From assembly GCF_004357765.1 (NCBI RefSeq), contig NZ_SMTE01000001.1, forward strand, positions 434,001 through 498,000: DNA of 64,000 bases. Reading direction: 5' to 3'. The stretch comes from Pseudomonas putida (lineage in GTDB: Bacteria > Pseudomonadota > Gammaproteobacteria > Pseudomonadales > Pseudomonadaceae). The position numbers and the translations under genes are program-made. The stretch's first letter is position 1, and every line of letters starts with the position of its first letter. Positions 63,377-64,000 of this stretch are shown piece after piece. The notes under the pieces were generated by a model. The model had not been told where the DNA came from. It saw only the letters and a list, made by a program, of their open reading frames with translations, and did not search any database.

Positions 63377-64000
63377 TGACTGCTACAACTCCGCCTACCG
63401 ACTACAGCGCCTGGATCGGCCGCACCGAAGAGGTCCATGACGAGCTGAGCCGCAACCTGGTCAAGCGCATCGCAGCGACCTTCGGCGAGACTGCGCCGGC
63501 TGTCGGCCAGCCCCTGCCAGCGCTGTGGATGTGGTGTTTCTTCCAGGAGCCGGTAAATGAGGCACAGTTGGGTAGCGACGGCCACCCGGCCCGCGGTGGC
63601 TTCCTGCCTCCGGCCGACAATCGCAACCGCATGTGGGCGGGCGGACGGGTCGAGTTCATCGCCCCGTTGCGGGTCGGCAGCGAAGCCCAGCGTCTTTCGA
63701 CCATCGTTCATATCGAAGAAAAGCATGGCCGCACAGGCGCCCTGCTGTTCGTCACCGTGCGCCACGACTACTCCCAAGACGGCCAACTGTGCGTGCGTGA
63801 AGAACAGGACATCGTCTACCGCGAACCCAACCCGCCCAAGCTGGACAGCCGCCAGGCAGATGCCCGAGCCGATTGGAGCGAGTCGGTGACACCGACGCCG
63901 ACCCTGCTGTTCCGCTACTCGGCGGTGACCTTCAACGGCCATCGCATCCACTACGACCACCCCTACGTGACCGCCACCGAAGGCTATGCCGGACTGGTGG
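63377..64000 (+). CDS. Acyl-CoA dehydratase with FAS1-like N-terminal domain (partial, 3' end beyond window)
   Basis: 208 codons visible from the ATG at 63377 (AGAGG 7 bases before). The first half is a FAS1-like dehydratase domain (RNRMWAGGRVEFIAPLRVGSEAQRLSTIVHIEEKHGRTGALLFVTVRHDY) and a second hot-dog domain begins (TLLFRYSAVTFNGHRIHYDHPYVTATEGYAGLVV), as in HTD2/mesaconyl-CoA hydratase-type proteins. LysR control suggests the first gene of a C5-dicarboxylate or related catabolic operon. Confidence 0.8.

Overview
The window is high-GC gammaproteobacterial chromosome that reads as a Pseudomonas, most likely of the P. putida group. This rests on protein-level resemblance of the core genes (glnS-cysS, ppiB-lpxH, tamAB, a 688-residue Pseudomonas-type trehalose synthase, AmpC) and on very dense gene packing. 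Taxonomy is inference; no rRNA or tRNA gene was seen.

Layout. 1-5.3 kb holds housekeeping genes: the tail of a sensor kinase, glnS-cysS, and ppiB-lpxH. 5.4-13.0 kb is an accessory stretch with visibly lower GC in places. It carries a Fur-like stub, a Mor-family regulator, the 3' end of a group II intron, a tautomerase/DsbA/SDR operon, a TetR remnant, a LysR regulator, and an HxlR regulator facing an isochorismatase-MFS pair. 13.2-18.6 kb is tamA-tamB. 18.7-23.3 kb holds a GNAT, xthA, and an ECF sigma/anti-sigma pair divergent from a SrpA catalase-cytochrome b561 pair, with matching back-to-back ECF promoters between them. A shrunken IS605-type element sits at 23.34-23.55 kb. 23.6-35.3 kb is mixed: transporters, a cupin regulator, AmpC, a possible structured RNA, a GST, an amidase, and a YheO-type regulator with a PLP dehydratase. 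35.5-37.9 kb encodes carboxynorspermidine synthesis. 38-42.7 kb has an SRAP-like protein, a ThDP enzyme, and a two-gene DNA repair operon preceded by a LexA-like box. 42.8-52.3 kb holds trehalose synthase, a riboflavin synthase, DUF1275, ProP, an SDR with an AraC regulator, a zinc-type HemB and a RIO kinase.

52.4-61.5 kb is a coherent sugar-acid catabolic locus: a 2-hydroxyacid dehydrogenase, two ACS-type MFS permeases, an IlvD/Edd dehydratase, an AraD1-type dehydratase, 2-oxoglutarate semialdehyde dehydrogenase and a FadR-type regulator. Two sites matching the FadR-family operator pattern lie in the central divergent promoter. The predicted flow is aldonate (pentonate) -> 2-keto-3-deoxy acid -> 2-oxoglutarate semialdehyde -> 2-oxoglutarate. 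The window ends with a TorF-like outer-membrane protein and a LysR regulator divergent from an acyl-thioester dehydratase that runs off the edge.

No CRISPR array, prophage or complete transposon is present. The strongest leads not explained by the gene list are regulatory and RNA-level: the mirrored ECF promoters, the LexA-like box before the radical SAM repair operon, the long inverted repeat 3 nt before the YheO-type start codon, and the three-way competing stems after ampC.
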